Part shown: positions 8,303 to 16,332 of the stretch, in pieces
How positions within the stretch are numbered: position 1 is the first letter of the stretch
Layout: every line of letters starts with the position of its first letter
Origin: Limosilactobacillus panis
GTDB taxonomy: Bacteria > Bacillota > Bacilli > Lactobacillales > Lactobacillaceae
Direction: 5' to 3'
Assembly: GCF_019797825.1 (NCBI RefSeq)
Contig: NZ_CP081855.1
Coordinates: 1,736,001-1,800,000 of the forward strand
DNA: 64,000 nt
Notes under the pieces: generated by a model
Databases searched by the model: none
What the model was told of the DNA's origin: nothing
The model's input: only the letters and a program-made list of their open reading frames with translations
Program-made: the position numbers and the translations under genes

Positions 8303-10912
8303 TCAATTCGTTAAAATTCGTGCAACTTTCTTACTCGTTTTCAATTCAAAGTAGTCATCATCCTTGTCGATAGAATCGATCGAATTTAAGTGCATTACTA
8401 AGTCAGTTGCACGATGAGTTTTAAGCAAATTTATTGCCTTATCACTTAGCCTAGCCACAATCCACTCATCACCATAACCACGTCGAATTGGCACCAGAAA
8501 TCCACGCATTAACGCCGTAAATTGGTTTAGATCAGGCTTGAAATTGTTATCTTTATTAACAAATTCTGGCCATAATTCATATCTCAGATTATTTAATGTC
8601 GATAGCATATTAGTAGTTGGTGAAGTTTTTCCTGTACCGTTAAATAGTCCCCGATAGTCTGAACTATTTTCCTGTCCCTTTTCTTCTGAAAGATAGGCTT
8701 GATCATTTTTAACATAAACACCAAAATTCGCATGACGTTCCAAGAATCCATTTGAACCATTAAGAATGGCATTAGGATTTTGACGGAAGATTGTTGTAGC
8801 TTTTACCTGGAGATCTTTAATCATTTTGGCAACAGTCTTTACAATGCGTTCCATATCTTGATCGGATAAATCTTCATTAATAACAGTCTTAAAAACGTGA
8901 TCAGATTGGCGTGTATAAACATAATCGTAATGTCTAACTGCACGTCCACCGGGACGAAAGTTAATGATTGATACCGTTATTTCAGTCCCTTTACCATCAT
9001 CAGTTGGGCACAAATGAACATTAATTGGTAAGCGCCGCAATAATTGACTTAGTTGTGACAAATAGATTTGGCCGGCTTCAGGATCATTAGTCTTTAACTG
9101 CCAAGTTTTACCATATGAATCACTTTGTTCTAGATAGCCTAGCTTCACCACACCAGGAGCATAATGAAGAACGTCACGTACATAGCCTGCAATTCCATCA
9201 GAATAGACGTTTGTCATAATCAATAAATTCAAGTTCCAAGGACTCGTATTGTGAAAGCGACTGGAAACACGCGGAATCTTATGCGGATCCAGCATATCCT
9301 TAAGTGCACTCCACTCAATTGATGATGGTGAAACCTCATCAATCACGGCGGACGCTTGATCTTGATAATCTTGCCAATAATCTACAGTCTTGCCCTTGTC
9401 TTCAGCTGCAGTCATATATGGTGTCCGTCCCTTTTCTAAATACTGACATAAACGACTCGCCAGGTAAGATTTTCCAATACCTCCTTGGGCAGCGGTAATA
9501 AAGATAGTGTTCATATTACGATCCGCATTAACATCATTAATGGTAGATTCACGCTGGTCATCCATTACTGCAGTCAAACGTTTAATAAAGTCCTGGTCAG
9601 CAATCAAACTAGCAGCATCACCATCATCAAATGCAGCATGGATTGCATCTTTCCAGTCAGTCACCTGCATCCGCCCCGAATAAATCCATTCCATCAATTG
9701 GTCAAGAATCATTTTCTTTGATTTCTTACTAAAATTCATTTTTCCCGCACCCTTTGTACCTAAACTTCGCAACTTAGCTAACTGGTGTCCAGAAAATACC
9801 CGATCACCATCATTGCGTCCTACCAACCTCGCAGTATGATGTGCAATGTTGTAAGGACTATGAAGATTCCGAACGATAGCCGTATCAATACCATTTGCAA
9901 CCATTTCGTCATCATAAACACCTGCAATACTTGAATAGCTTTTACCAGGATCATCTGGTAACCAACTGATTACTTCATCAACCGCATACGGCGTCTTCTG
10001 GTCACGCTTAGCTTTACTACTTTGGTGTATCAAATATTGAAGTGAAGAGACATAGTGCTTAGTCACAACATAATTCTGCATTGCACCCGAAAGCGTTCCC
10101 AAGAACGCTTCGATTCGCTCTTTTCGTTGATCATCAATTTGGTCTATCCACTTAAAAGTCTTAGTCAAATCATCAAAATTATAACCAAGTAATTCCATCA
10201 TCCGATACCGGGTGCGACGAGTTGGCATATCAATCACCAAATGACTATGCGCTTCTTTATGTTCTACCTCGCCATTCCGCTTATTTTCCTCATCATCCCG
10301 AGTATGGTTGCTTAAAAAAGCTGCAAAATGACGATCACGTTTCGGATTACGACAACAAATTTCTTGTAAGTGATTAATCTTCTGCGCTATCCACTTAGTA
10401 AAGCCATCTAAGACCGGATGGTTATTGTTATCACGTTTAATAACATTACCGTTGTCATCCCAAGCAGAGCCATAGTCTTCACATCCCTTGCCAACAAAGC
10501 GATCATCACCAACCAGCTTATCGCCTGCCCTGATAAGATTACCTTGTTCATCTGTCACCATGTGATCTAGCTCACCAAAGCGATTTAATGGTAGCTGAGT
10601 AGCATGTTCCTCATACACTGGACTGTACTTCGGATTGGAACGTTTCTTGATTTTAGGATTGCAAACTGTATACAACCAATGAATTGCTACGTTCCAAGTT
10701 CGCGATGCTTCACCAAGCAAATCCATGATCTTTCCGGCCTTAATTGTTAAATCAATACTTTCTGAATCGTATTGATCATTAACCTTTAATGGCGGTAAAG
10801 CCTTCAGAATAGCTTGATACAGTTTCCGACTGGAATGGGAGTATCGCTTTAAATAATTCTTTGCTTTCTCGTATCGCTCTTCGATACTTTCAGACTTTTT
10901 TTCATCCGACAT
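8303..10912 (-). CDS. Replication initiator (HUH-type endonuclease plus superfamily 3-type helicase)
   Basis: This 869-aa protein appears to join two activities. Near residue 224 it has an H-x-H motif (EAHSHLVID) and further on SLQYLIHQSSKAKRDQ, resembling the Rep_2-type endonuclease with catalytic Tyr. Near residue 477 it has the Walker A AAQGGIGKSYLAS and then a Walker B-like AVIDEVSPS. Such Rep proteins let IMEs replicate as circles after excision. It is much longer than plasmid Rep_2 proteins (200-300 aa). It starts at ATG 10912, with structured intergenic DNA directly upstream that may be the origin. The next gene faces away on the other strand. Confidence 0.75.
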   Translation of the reverse strand: MSDEKKSESIEERYEKAKNYLKRYSHSSRKLYQAILKALPPLKVNDQYDSESIDLTIKAGKIMDLLGEASRTWNVAIHWLYTVCNPKIKKRSNPKYSPVYEEHATQLPLNRFGELDHMVTDEQGNLIRAGDKLVGDDRFVGKGCEDYGSAWDDNGNVIKRDNNNHPVLDGFTKWIAQKINHLQEICCRNPKRDRHFAAFLSNHTRDDEENKRNGEVEHKEAHSHLVIDMPTRRTRYRMMELLGYNFDDLTKTFKWIDQIDDQRKERIEAFLGTLSGAMQNYVVTKHYVSSLQYLIHQSSKAKRDQKTPYAVDEVISWLPDDPGKSYSSIAGVYDDEMVANGIDTAIVRNLHSPYNIAHHTARLVGRNDGDRVFSGHQLAKLRSLGTKGAGKMNFSKKSKKMILDQLMEWIYSGRMQVTDWKDAIHAAFDDGDAASLIADQDFIKRLTAVMDDQRESTINDVNADRNMNTIFITAAQGGIGKSYLASRLCQYLEKGRTPYMTAAEDKGKTVDYWQDYQDQASAVIDEVSPSSIEWSALKDMLDPHKIPRVSSRFHNTSPWNLNLLIMTNVYSDGIAGYVRDVLHYAPGVVKLGYLEQSDSYGKTWQLKTNDPEAGQIYLSQLSQLLRRLPINVHLCPTDDGKGTEITVSIINFRPGGRAVRHYDYVYTRQSDHVFKTVINEDLSDQDMERIVKTVAKMIKDLQVKATTIFRQNPNAILNGSNGFLERHANFGVYVKNDQAYLSEEKGQENSSDYRGLFNGTGKTSPTTNMLSTLNNLRYELWPEFVNKDNNFKPDLNQFTALMRGFLVPIRRGYGDEWIVARLSDKAINLLKTHRATDLVMHLNSIDSIDKDDDYFELKTSKKVARILTN

Positions 10913-11358
10913 AGCCTCACATCCTTTTTGGTCAGACGTTCAAGAACTAATAGAACGGGCTTTTAACACACATCCAAGTATTAATTACTAGATAATCGCA
11001 ATTACTTCTATAAAATTCACCATTTATTGATTCCACGCATTCTTAACCCCACACCATCAAATAATGTGTTGAGCCATGAAGGCTACTCTGACGGCAATCC
11101 TGCTGGATGCCGTTGACGGAGCTCGGCAACGGCGTATGCACGCCGTAAGTACTGTGATATCAAAGTTTATTATTAACTTTATTCGTTAACTATTGACCAT
11201 CATTACTTACAAATGGCACTACGTTATTAGTAAATGCTAAAATTTAATTGTTGATATCAAAATTCAAACGGCCGCTTTCCTTTTGACATTTTTATTGTCA
11301 CTCATAATTCCTATTAAAAATACGGACACTTTTTTGCGTTCAAGATTGGAGTGTTATT
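10913..11358. other. Intergenic region upstream of rep, with a GC-rich hairpin cluster
   Basis: 446 bp without a gene between divergent rep and the 356-aa orphan gene. Apart from the hairpin cluster at 11091-11146 it is AT-rich and should hold both promoters. Candidate replication origin of the excised element, by position only. Confidence 0.4.
11091..11146. repeat. Three overlapping hairpins, candidate origin of replication
   Basis: Stem 1 pairs ACGGCA (11091-11096) with TGCCGT (11108-11113). Stem 2 pairs GCCGTTG (11109-11115) with CAACGGC (11127-11133). Stem 3 pairs ACGGCGT (11129-11135) with ACGCCGT (11140-11146) across a 4-nt loop. Stems 1 and 2 share bases, as do 2 and 3, so they are mutually exclusive folds. 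The GC-rich block stands out from AT-rich surroundings just upstream of rep. Confidence 0.5.
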
Positions 11359-12429
11359 ATGTACAAATACAAAGAAATCCAGCCCCAAACGTACTTGGAG
11401 CTGGATAATGGTAAAATATATTGTTCAATTGAAGAAATACTAAGAATCATCAATTTCCCCGCAGAAGGAAATTTTAAGAACAGTATTTCTAGATCTCGTC
11501 TAAATAAATTATTAGCAAATGCTAATATTAATTGGCGCCAAATCGACCGCCAAAAGACCATGCTATTAAAAGGCATGAATAATGGAGACCCAGATGACCT
11601 TCACGCCGCTTCTTTGTCTACACTTTCAGTATTGGATAGTGAGGAAATTGCTAAACTACTTAACCTAATATCAACATTAAAATCAACTAAAAATAGCAAC
11701 AATGGTCTGTACGAAGAAATAGAATGGGGCGTTATTAGCCCTAAGAATAACAACATGGATCTTTACTACAGTATGGATAGAATTACATACGACATTCAGG
11801 GGCACCTATCTTTGGGCCACAAATCATCAGAATCAATAGGAATTAATCAAAAGAGTGTATTAAAAATGGCAAAAAAGTTTGCTAAGGAGGTGCCAGATCA
11901 ATACAAGCTAATAACGTTACCGTCTAGTAATATAGATTTTAATAACAGTAAACTTCATACTAACACTACTGAATCATATGCCAATTTGAATTTACATGAC
12001 AAGCTGATTGTTCACTATAAACATCAAAAAGGAATTTCGTTAAAACGTGAGATGGAAAATCTCGACTCCGTATTACATCCTTTAGAACCCGTATCATTAT
12101 ATATTCGCCGTAATTTAAGCGAAGTTATTAATGGTAATAGTGATGCCTTTTCCGTCACACTCAACGACGCAGATGTTCGCGCTATTGATAGAAGTATCAG
12201 TCGCAAGTACAAACGTACTAAGGAATATGTTTTCAACCGTTTCGAGCACTTCGATAAAGAAATTAATCACCGTAACGCCGATATTAATAAGTACGATCAG
12301 ATGCGTGAGTCATTAAAAAATTTTTTAAACAGTGATTACTATAATAATGTTATTGGTGCGAGTTTTAAGAAGCCTTTTTTTAAAGGCAGTTTAAAACGTC
12401 AAATAGAGGATATAATCAATATATTCTAA
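11359..12429 (+). CDS. Orphan protein beside the BREX operon, unrecognised
   Basis: This 356-aa, Asn/Lys-rich protein is not recognised. It starts MYKYKEIQPQTYLELDNGK. An early segment (CSIEEILRIINFPAEGNFKNSISRSRLNKLL) could be a helical DNA-binding region, quoted here only as residues about 22-52. The middle is polar and the C-terminus is basic with long helices (RSISRKYKRTKEYVF). No membrane segment, Walker, nuclease or protease motif was found. It is the only plus-strand gene of the element between int and the right-end IS. It faces pglZ, in the position where type 1 BREX loci carry brxL, but shows no Lon-like features. ATG follows GGAGTG. Confidence 0.6.
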   Translation: MYKYKEIQPQTYLELDNGKIYCSIEEILRIINFPAEGNFKNSISRSRLNKLLANANINWRQIDRQKTMLLKGMNNGDPDDLHAASLSTLSVLDSEEIAKLLNLISTLKSTKNSNNGLYEEIEWGVISPKNNNMDLYYSMDRITYDIQGHLSLGHKSSESIGINQKSVLKMAKKFAKEVPDQYKLITLPSSNIDFNNSKLHTNTTESYANLNLHDKLIVHYKHQKGISLKREMENLDSVLHPLEPVSLYIRRNLSEVINGNSDAFSVTLNDADVRAIDRSISRKYKRTKEYVFNRFEHFDKEINHRNADINKYDQMRESLKNFLNSDYYNNVIGASFKKPFFKGSLKRQIEDIINIF

Positions 12430-12550
12430 AAAGCTTCCCTTCGGTGCTTACCTTATTTCCAATCAAATTACCAAACAAACCAAAAAATCCCCCACAGCCC
12501 TAAATCCTACTAGCCGTTAGGAGATTTCCATACTCTTGTTATTAACTGAT

Positions 12551-15067
12551 TTAATCATTTATCAGGTTCATTTGATAGTGGTATCTAGGATTAGTAATCG
12601 ATCCCTTATCCGGATCAATAACTAGATAGTAATCTTCACTCCGATCATATTGTCGATTTTGTATTACGATATCTGCTGATAATGGTTGATTAATCTCTGC
12701 ATCTGTTCGATTAGCGTTAATAGTAGCAACATTTGAAATTACCTGTCCAAATTGATTCATGAAGTAGATGTTAAATTTACGAGGCCTTATCAAGTCACTA
12801 ATTGGTTCGACTTGATTGAATTTCAACGTCATCCTTAGGGCATTAATACTATGTTGAGTAGCTGCTAATCTTATTTCGGCAAACTCGGCCTTTGATCTTG
12901 ACGAGTTCATTCTCATATCTAATACAGGAATTACCATTTCCTGTAATGATGATCCGCCGTGTACATAATTTTTACCACCTTGGGACTTAAAAACATTCAC
13001 AGTAGCAGGGTAATAAACATTCGTTTGATCATTATTTGTCAGACTAATGCCCAGTTTCACTGACATAACCCCAGGAATATTCGAAAGGTCATCTAGTGTC
13101 ATCAAATAGCGCGGTGATATTTTACCATTATAATCACTTGCTGGAATATCAATTTTACTTTGTTCCTCCACTGACGCTTCACGGTAGATAAAGCCATGAT
13201 CAGCAGTCACGATAATATGCGATACGCTATTTGTTCTTAATACTTGAATAGCTCTTCTTATCTCATCAATTGCTTGATCAGTCGCCCTAAAAGTCTCGTC
13301 TTCCGTTTTTAAATTATCGCCAATTGCATCAACCTGATTGTGATACACATAGATAACATTTTTGTTAGCAATCATGGTCTTAATTTCCTTACTGGTAGCT
13401 TTTAGAATATCGTCCAGTTTTAATAGGTCATTATTTTTATCCCATAATTGTAAAATTTTACGGCGATTATCAGCATTATTAGCCATATGACCATCTACCA
13501 GCACATTATCCTTTTGCCACTCCAGCTTATGGTGGGGCAGGAGTGAAGGCATCCCCATATAAGTAACGGATGGTAATCCGGTCAGTAGATAGTTCATTTT
13601 ACTTGTAATCCTATCATCATTAGCTATCTGAGCTTGAAGCTCACGTGCTGCTTCATATCGAAAGGCATCTGAAATAATCACCACAATCCGCTCATTAGCA
13701 CCATGAACAAAGTTCCTATAGAAGTTTTGTTCCCGCTGATTAGATTCAACATCTTGAAGTTGGAAAGTAGTATTCCATTCACGAACAGACTGATCTAATA
13801 TCTGATTGTTGTAATAATCATCAACCATACGCTTAATGTCTTCATATTTGTGACGCTTATCTTCGGAAATACGTCGGTAATTAGTCACCAAGTAGCGGTA
13901 ATGAGTATCAACTTCAAAAACTTTATTTATATAATCATTAAGCATTTCATGCCAGTCATCATAGAATCGTGGTCGATACTTCAACACATGATAAGTCTCT
14001 TTTAAAAAGTTGAATTCCGGATTAAACGCATTTACTCCTCCGGTTACTTGATCGATTACACCGATAGTCTCATCACCATCAGTGACAGTACCATCCGCAT
14101 TAAAATTGGCTCTGACTCTTTCTAAGAGCAATTCGTCAATCTGTTTTATACCGTCAACTCTTAATAAATCTTGAACGTTTTCATCTTTTAGGTAAGTACC
14201 TAGCTTAAGTTCATTCCATGCCGTTCCCGTTAAATTCTGGTATAGTTCTTGGTATTTACGAGAATCACTAAAGCGCTTCATGAAAACTTGCACGTTCGAA
14301 TAATTTTCAAAAGGTTGGGCTAATAAATCTGATGGAATTTTTTCTTCTAATTGACTATAGACGCTTGTAACGAAAGCACCATCGAACAGTCCCTTTAAGC
14401 TCCTAACATTACTGCAGCCAAAATATTTATCGTATATCTGCCAAAATAATGGCAAAACATCATATTTACTGAATGATCGAATAATCTTGTTATTAGATTC
14501 GTCCATTCCTCCTTTGAAGACTGCCATCAATAGTAAATTTTCATCAAACTGATCTAAGCCAGCTAAATTAGATAAGATCATTAATTCAGGATGATTTATT
14601 AATCTTGACTCAAAATTTTGAATATATGTTTGACGCCTGGACTTAGCCCGAAAATATTTTAAATATTTTTTGACAAAATTCCTTTTTGAATTATCAAAGT
14701 TTAATTGCTCAGCCAATTGTTCAAACACTATATCGCTAGCCTTAGCACTAAATACATGGCCATAACGCTCCATATCAGCAAAATAATCAAATTGTAGCTG
14801 AGGCCTTTTTGCTTTTACATAAACTAAAAAACTACGGTCCTGATTCTTTTTATCCAGTAGTTTTCGCTTGATTTTAAACTGTTCCTTCGCACCAACGGTC
14901 TGTAATTCAGCAGCTAAATTATCTTCTAAATACTGATTGTCTTCAGTTACATCATCTGCAAATTCACCATCAGGATCATACCAAAATACATACTGATATC
15001 CTTGGTCAAAATAATGATTAATTTCTTTAACTATTTTGTCTAACTTTAATTGCATCATACTACTCAC
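12551..15067 (-). CDS. pglZ: BREX alkaline-phosphatase-superfamily protein PglZ
   Basis: This 838-aa protein has the PglZ core with metal-binding motifs of the alkaline phosphatase superfamily: IVVIISDAFRYEAARE near residue 465 and IIVTADHGFIYRE near residue 620. PglZ is essential in known BREX systems and acts with PglX and BrxC. It is the last recognised gene of the BREX operon. GTG 15067 overlaps the doc gene by 8 bp. ATG codons at 15058 and 15055 are alternative starts, right after the doc stop. Length is close to type 1 PglZ. Confidence 0.92.
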   Translation of the reverse strand: MSSMMQLKLDKIVKEINHYFDQGYQYVFWYDPDGEFADDVTEDNQYLEDNLAAELQTVGAKEQFKIKRKLLDKKNQDRSFLVYVKAKRPQLQFDYFADMERYGHVFSAKASDIVFEQLAEQLNFDNSKRNFVKKYLKYFRAKSRRQTYIQNFESRLINHPELMILSNLAGLDQFDENLLLMAVFKGGMDESNNKIIRSFSKYDVLPLFWQIYDKYFGCSNVRSLKGLFDGAFVTSVYSQLEEKIPSDLLAQPFENYSNVQVFMKRFSDSRKYQELYQNLTGTAWNELKLGTYLKDENVQDLLRVDGIKQIDELLLERVRANFNADGTVTDGDETIGVIDQVTGGVNAFNPEFNFLKETYHVLKYRPRFYDDWHEMLNDYINKVFEVDTHYRYLVTNYRRISEDKRHKYEDIKRMVDDYYNNQILDQSVREWNTTFQLQDVESNQREQNFYRNFVHGANERIVVIISDAFRYEAARELQAQIANDDRITSKMNYLLTGLPSVTYMGMPSLLPHHKLEWQKDNVLVDGHMANNADNRRKILQLWDKNNDLLKLDDILKATSKEIKTMIANKNVIYVYHNQVDAIGDNLKTEDETFRATDQAIDEIRRAIQVLRTNSVSHIIVTADHGFIYREASVEEQSKIDIPASDYNGKISPRYLMTLDDLSNIPGVMSVKLGISLTNNDQTNVYYPATVNVFKSQGGKNYVHGGSSLQEMVIPVLDMRMNSSRSKAEFAEIRLAATQHSINALRMTLKFNQVEPISDLIRPRKFNIYFMNQFGQVISNVATINANRTDAEINQPLSADIVIQNRQYDRSEDYYLVIDPDKGSITNPRYHYQMNLIND

Positions 15068-15464
15068 TCTTGTTTTTAATTTGATGATTTTTCAAATATC
15101 TTGCTACTTTTAACATGACCTCCTCTGAGTCAGGAGAATTAGTAACATCTAAGACCATTTGTCCAGCTTCAATGCCATAAAATTTTACATTAATATTGTT
15201 TAGCAGAAGAAACACTTTCGTTGCTTCTAATGCTGTTCGTTTATTACCATCAGCAAAAACATGCTTTTTAGTAAGCTTCTGTAGGTAATACGCTGCCTTT
15301 AGCCAAACTGTTGGATAGGCCTCCCGGCCAAAGAAAGTTTGCTGAGGAGCTTCAACAATACTATTTAGCCCGTTCGGATCTAAAATCTGAATCATCCCTT
15401 CCCCTGCATACTGAATTATTTGGCGGTTAATTTCCATAATTTCTTCTTCAGTCAAATAATTCAT
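15060..15464 (-). CDS. doc: Doc-family toxin (Fic fold)
   Basis: This 134-aa protein has the Doc/Fic motif HVFADGNKRTA near residue 67, with the Doc-type K in GNKR. Doc of phage P1 phosphorylates elongation factor Tu and stops translation. It follows the AbrB-type antitoxin by 3 bp and its 3' end overlaps the GTG of pglZ, so toxin and pglZ are probably translationally coupled. Length is typical for Doc (about 126 aa). Confidence 0.88.
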   Translation of the reverse strand: MNYLTEEEIMEINRQIIQYAGEGMIQILDPNGLNSIVEAPQQTFFGREAYPTVWLKAAYYLQKLTKKHVFADGNKRTALEATKVFLLLNNINVKFYGIEAGQMVLDVTNSPDSEEVMLKVARYLKNHQIKNKSE

Positions 15465-15467
15465 TTT

Positions 15468-15719
15468 TTACTTATCCTTTAAAAAGTCCAAAGCTTCTTG
15501 ATCATCCTTCATACTCTTATTTAAGAGTTCTTCAAAACGGTCATGAAACCCGTTTGTTTCTTTAATAGGTTTAATAACCACGCTGCCATCTTGTTGATTA
15601 ACCGTAACATCAATTGGGTCATTAACCTTTAATCCAGCAGCTTTCATAATATCTTTGCTTAATCGCACAGCACTAGAATTACCAGTCTTAAAAATTTTAG
15701 TTGGTGACTTGATAGCCAA
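15468..15719 (-). CDS. AbrB/SpoVT-family antitoxin
   Basis: This protein of about 83 aa has the swapped-hairpin AbrB signature (KIFKTGNSSAVRLSKDIM, then VNDPIDVTVNQQDGSVVIKPI) and a short acidic tail that would mask the toxin. The TTG start at 15719 is chosen because AGAGGTG lies at 15726-15732 upstream and the homology begins at once; the frame is open to 15755. Such proteins bind their own promoter. Doc is more often paired with Phd, but AbrB-type partners of Doc are known in Gram-positives. Confidence 0.82.
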   Translation of the reverse strand: MAIKSPTKIFKTGNSSAVRLSKDIMKAAGLKVNDPIDVTVNQQDGSVVIKPIKETNGFHDRFEELLNKSMKDDQEALDFLKDK

Positions 15720-15744
15720 TTTAAACACCTCTATTTGTTCTAGT

Positions 15745-15884
15745 AATATATACAATTATATTATAACGTATATACCAATAATTGAGTAGTTATTTTTTTA
15801 GATTCACAAGTGCCGACGAATTTACTCTACTCTTCCAGGGAATCCCCATCCGTCACATTTCCGTTTTTACTCTAGCGTATATAC
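15745..15884. promoter_or_regulatory. Repeated GTATATAC-like sites upstream of the toxin-antitoxin pair
   Basis: TATATAC occurs at 15747-15753, and the 8-bp palindrome GTATATAC at 15768-15775 and 15877-15884; two are followed by AATT. TATAAT-like -10 boxes on the minus strand lie at 15755-15765. The first two sites flank them. This fits an operator for the AbrB-type antitoxin, but the AT-rich context makes it tentative. Confidence 0.35.
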
Positions 15885-15894
15885 AATTTCTCTA

Positions 15895-16273
15895 ATCGAG
15901 TAGGAGGTAATTGATTAGTTCAATTACCGACCTCACACACCACCGTACGTACGGTTCCGTATACGGCGGTTCGACAACTTAATCACTTTAAATTGACTGG
16001 AGGGCCTGTGACAAAATCATGTTTTGCTACAGGCCCTTTTCCTAATTGTCGAATATTACAAAGATATCACGTGCCATAACCCAGGACCTTAGAGTCTAGT
16101 TACGGACAATTGCTGGCCCGTTCCATACCAACAATCGTCCTAGGCTACCTAACCGTGAGTTATGTCACAGCTCCTCCAATTTTCTATTAGTTAGAAAATA
16201 GCTCAAGGTCTTACTGTGTGCAGTTCGCCAGTAGCCCTTGCAGATACCAGCGAAGACATATTGCCGGGTGCAC
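15895..16273 (-). mobile_element. Decayed group II intron with internal deletion
   Basis: The first bases (GTGCACCCGGCA at 16262-16273) match the 5' end of the intact introns (GTGCGCCCGGCA). The sequence then jumps to the reverse-transcriptase C-terminal region and domains V/VI, ending CTACTCGAT at 15895. About 1.5 kb is missing, and an unrelated 170-bp segment sits inside. The 5' junction lies 5 nt after the pglX terminator stem, the same type of site used by the intact copy at 27303. Confidence 0.8.
16003..16176. mobile_element. MITE-like insertion inside the intron remnant
   Basis: About 170 bp not found in the intact introns lie between intron pieces ending TTGACTGGA and resuming TCCAATTTTC. 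The termini are inverted: CCTGTGACA on the left and TGTCACAG on the right, resembling the ends of the IS1182-family element at 48751 (CGGGGCTGTGACA). The left end also forms a hairpin, GGGCCTGT with ACAGGCCC, at 16003-16035. Non-autonomous derivative is inferred. Confidence 0.45.
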
Positions 16274-16277
16274 TATT

Positions 16278-16310
16278 AAAACCGGAGATGTTAGACCCCA
16301 TCCCCGGTTT
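16278..16310 (-). terminator. Terminator of pglX
   Basis: AAACCGGGGA pairs with TCTCCGGTTT (one G-U) followed by TTTAAT on the minus strand, 22 bp after the pglX stop. The decayed intron begins just after it. If active, it would separate pglX from antitoxin-doc-pglZ transcription. Confidence 0.65.
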
Positions 16311-16332
16311 GTTCAATTAATTTAACAATGTT

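Noticed and set aside
8303..10912. The large ATPase-containing gene as a brxL substitute
   Set aside because: It has HUH-like and helicase motifs, no Lon-protease-like domain, and belongs with the mobilization genes.
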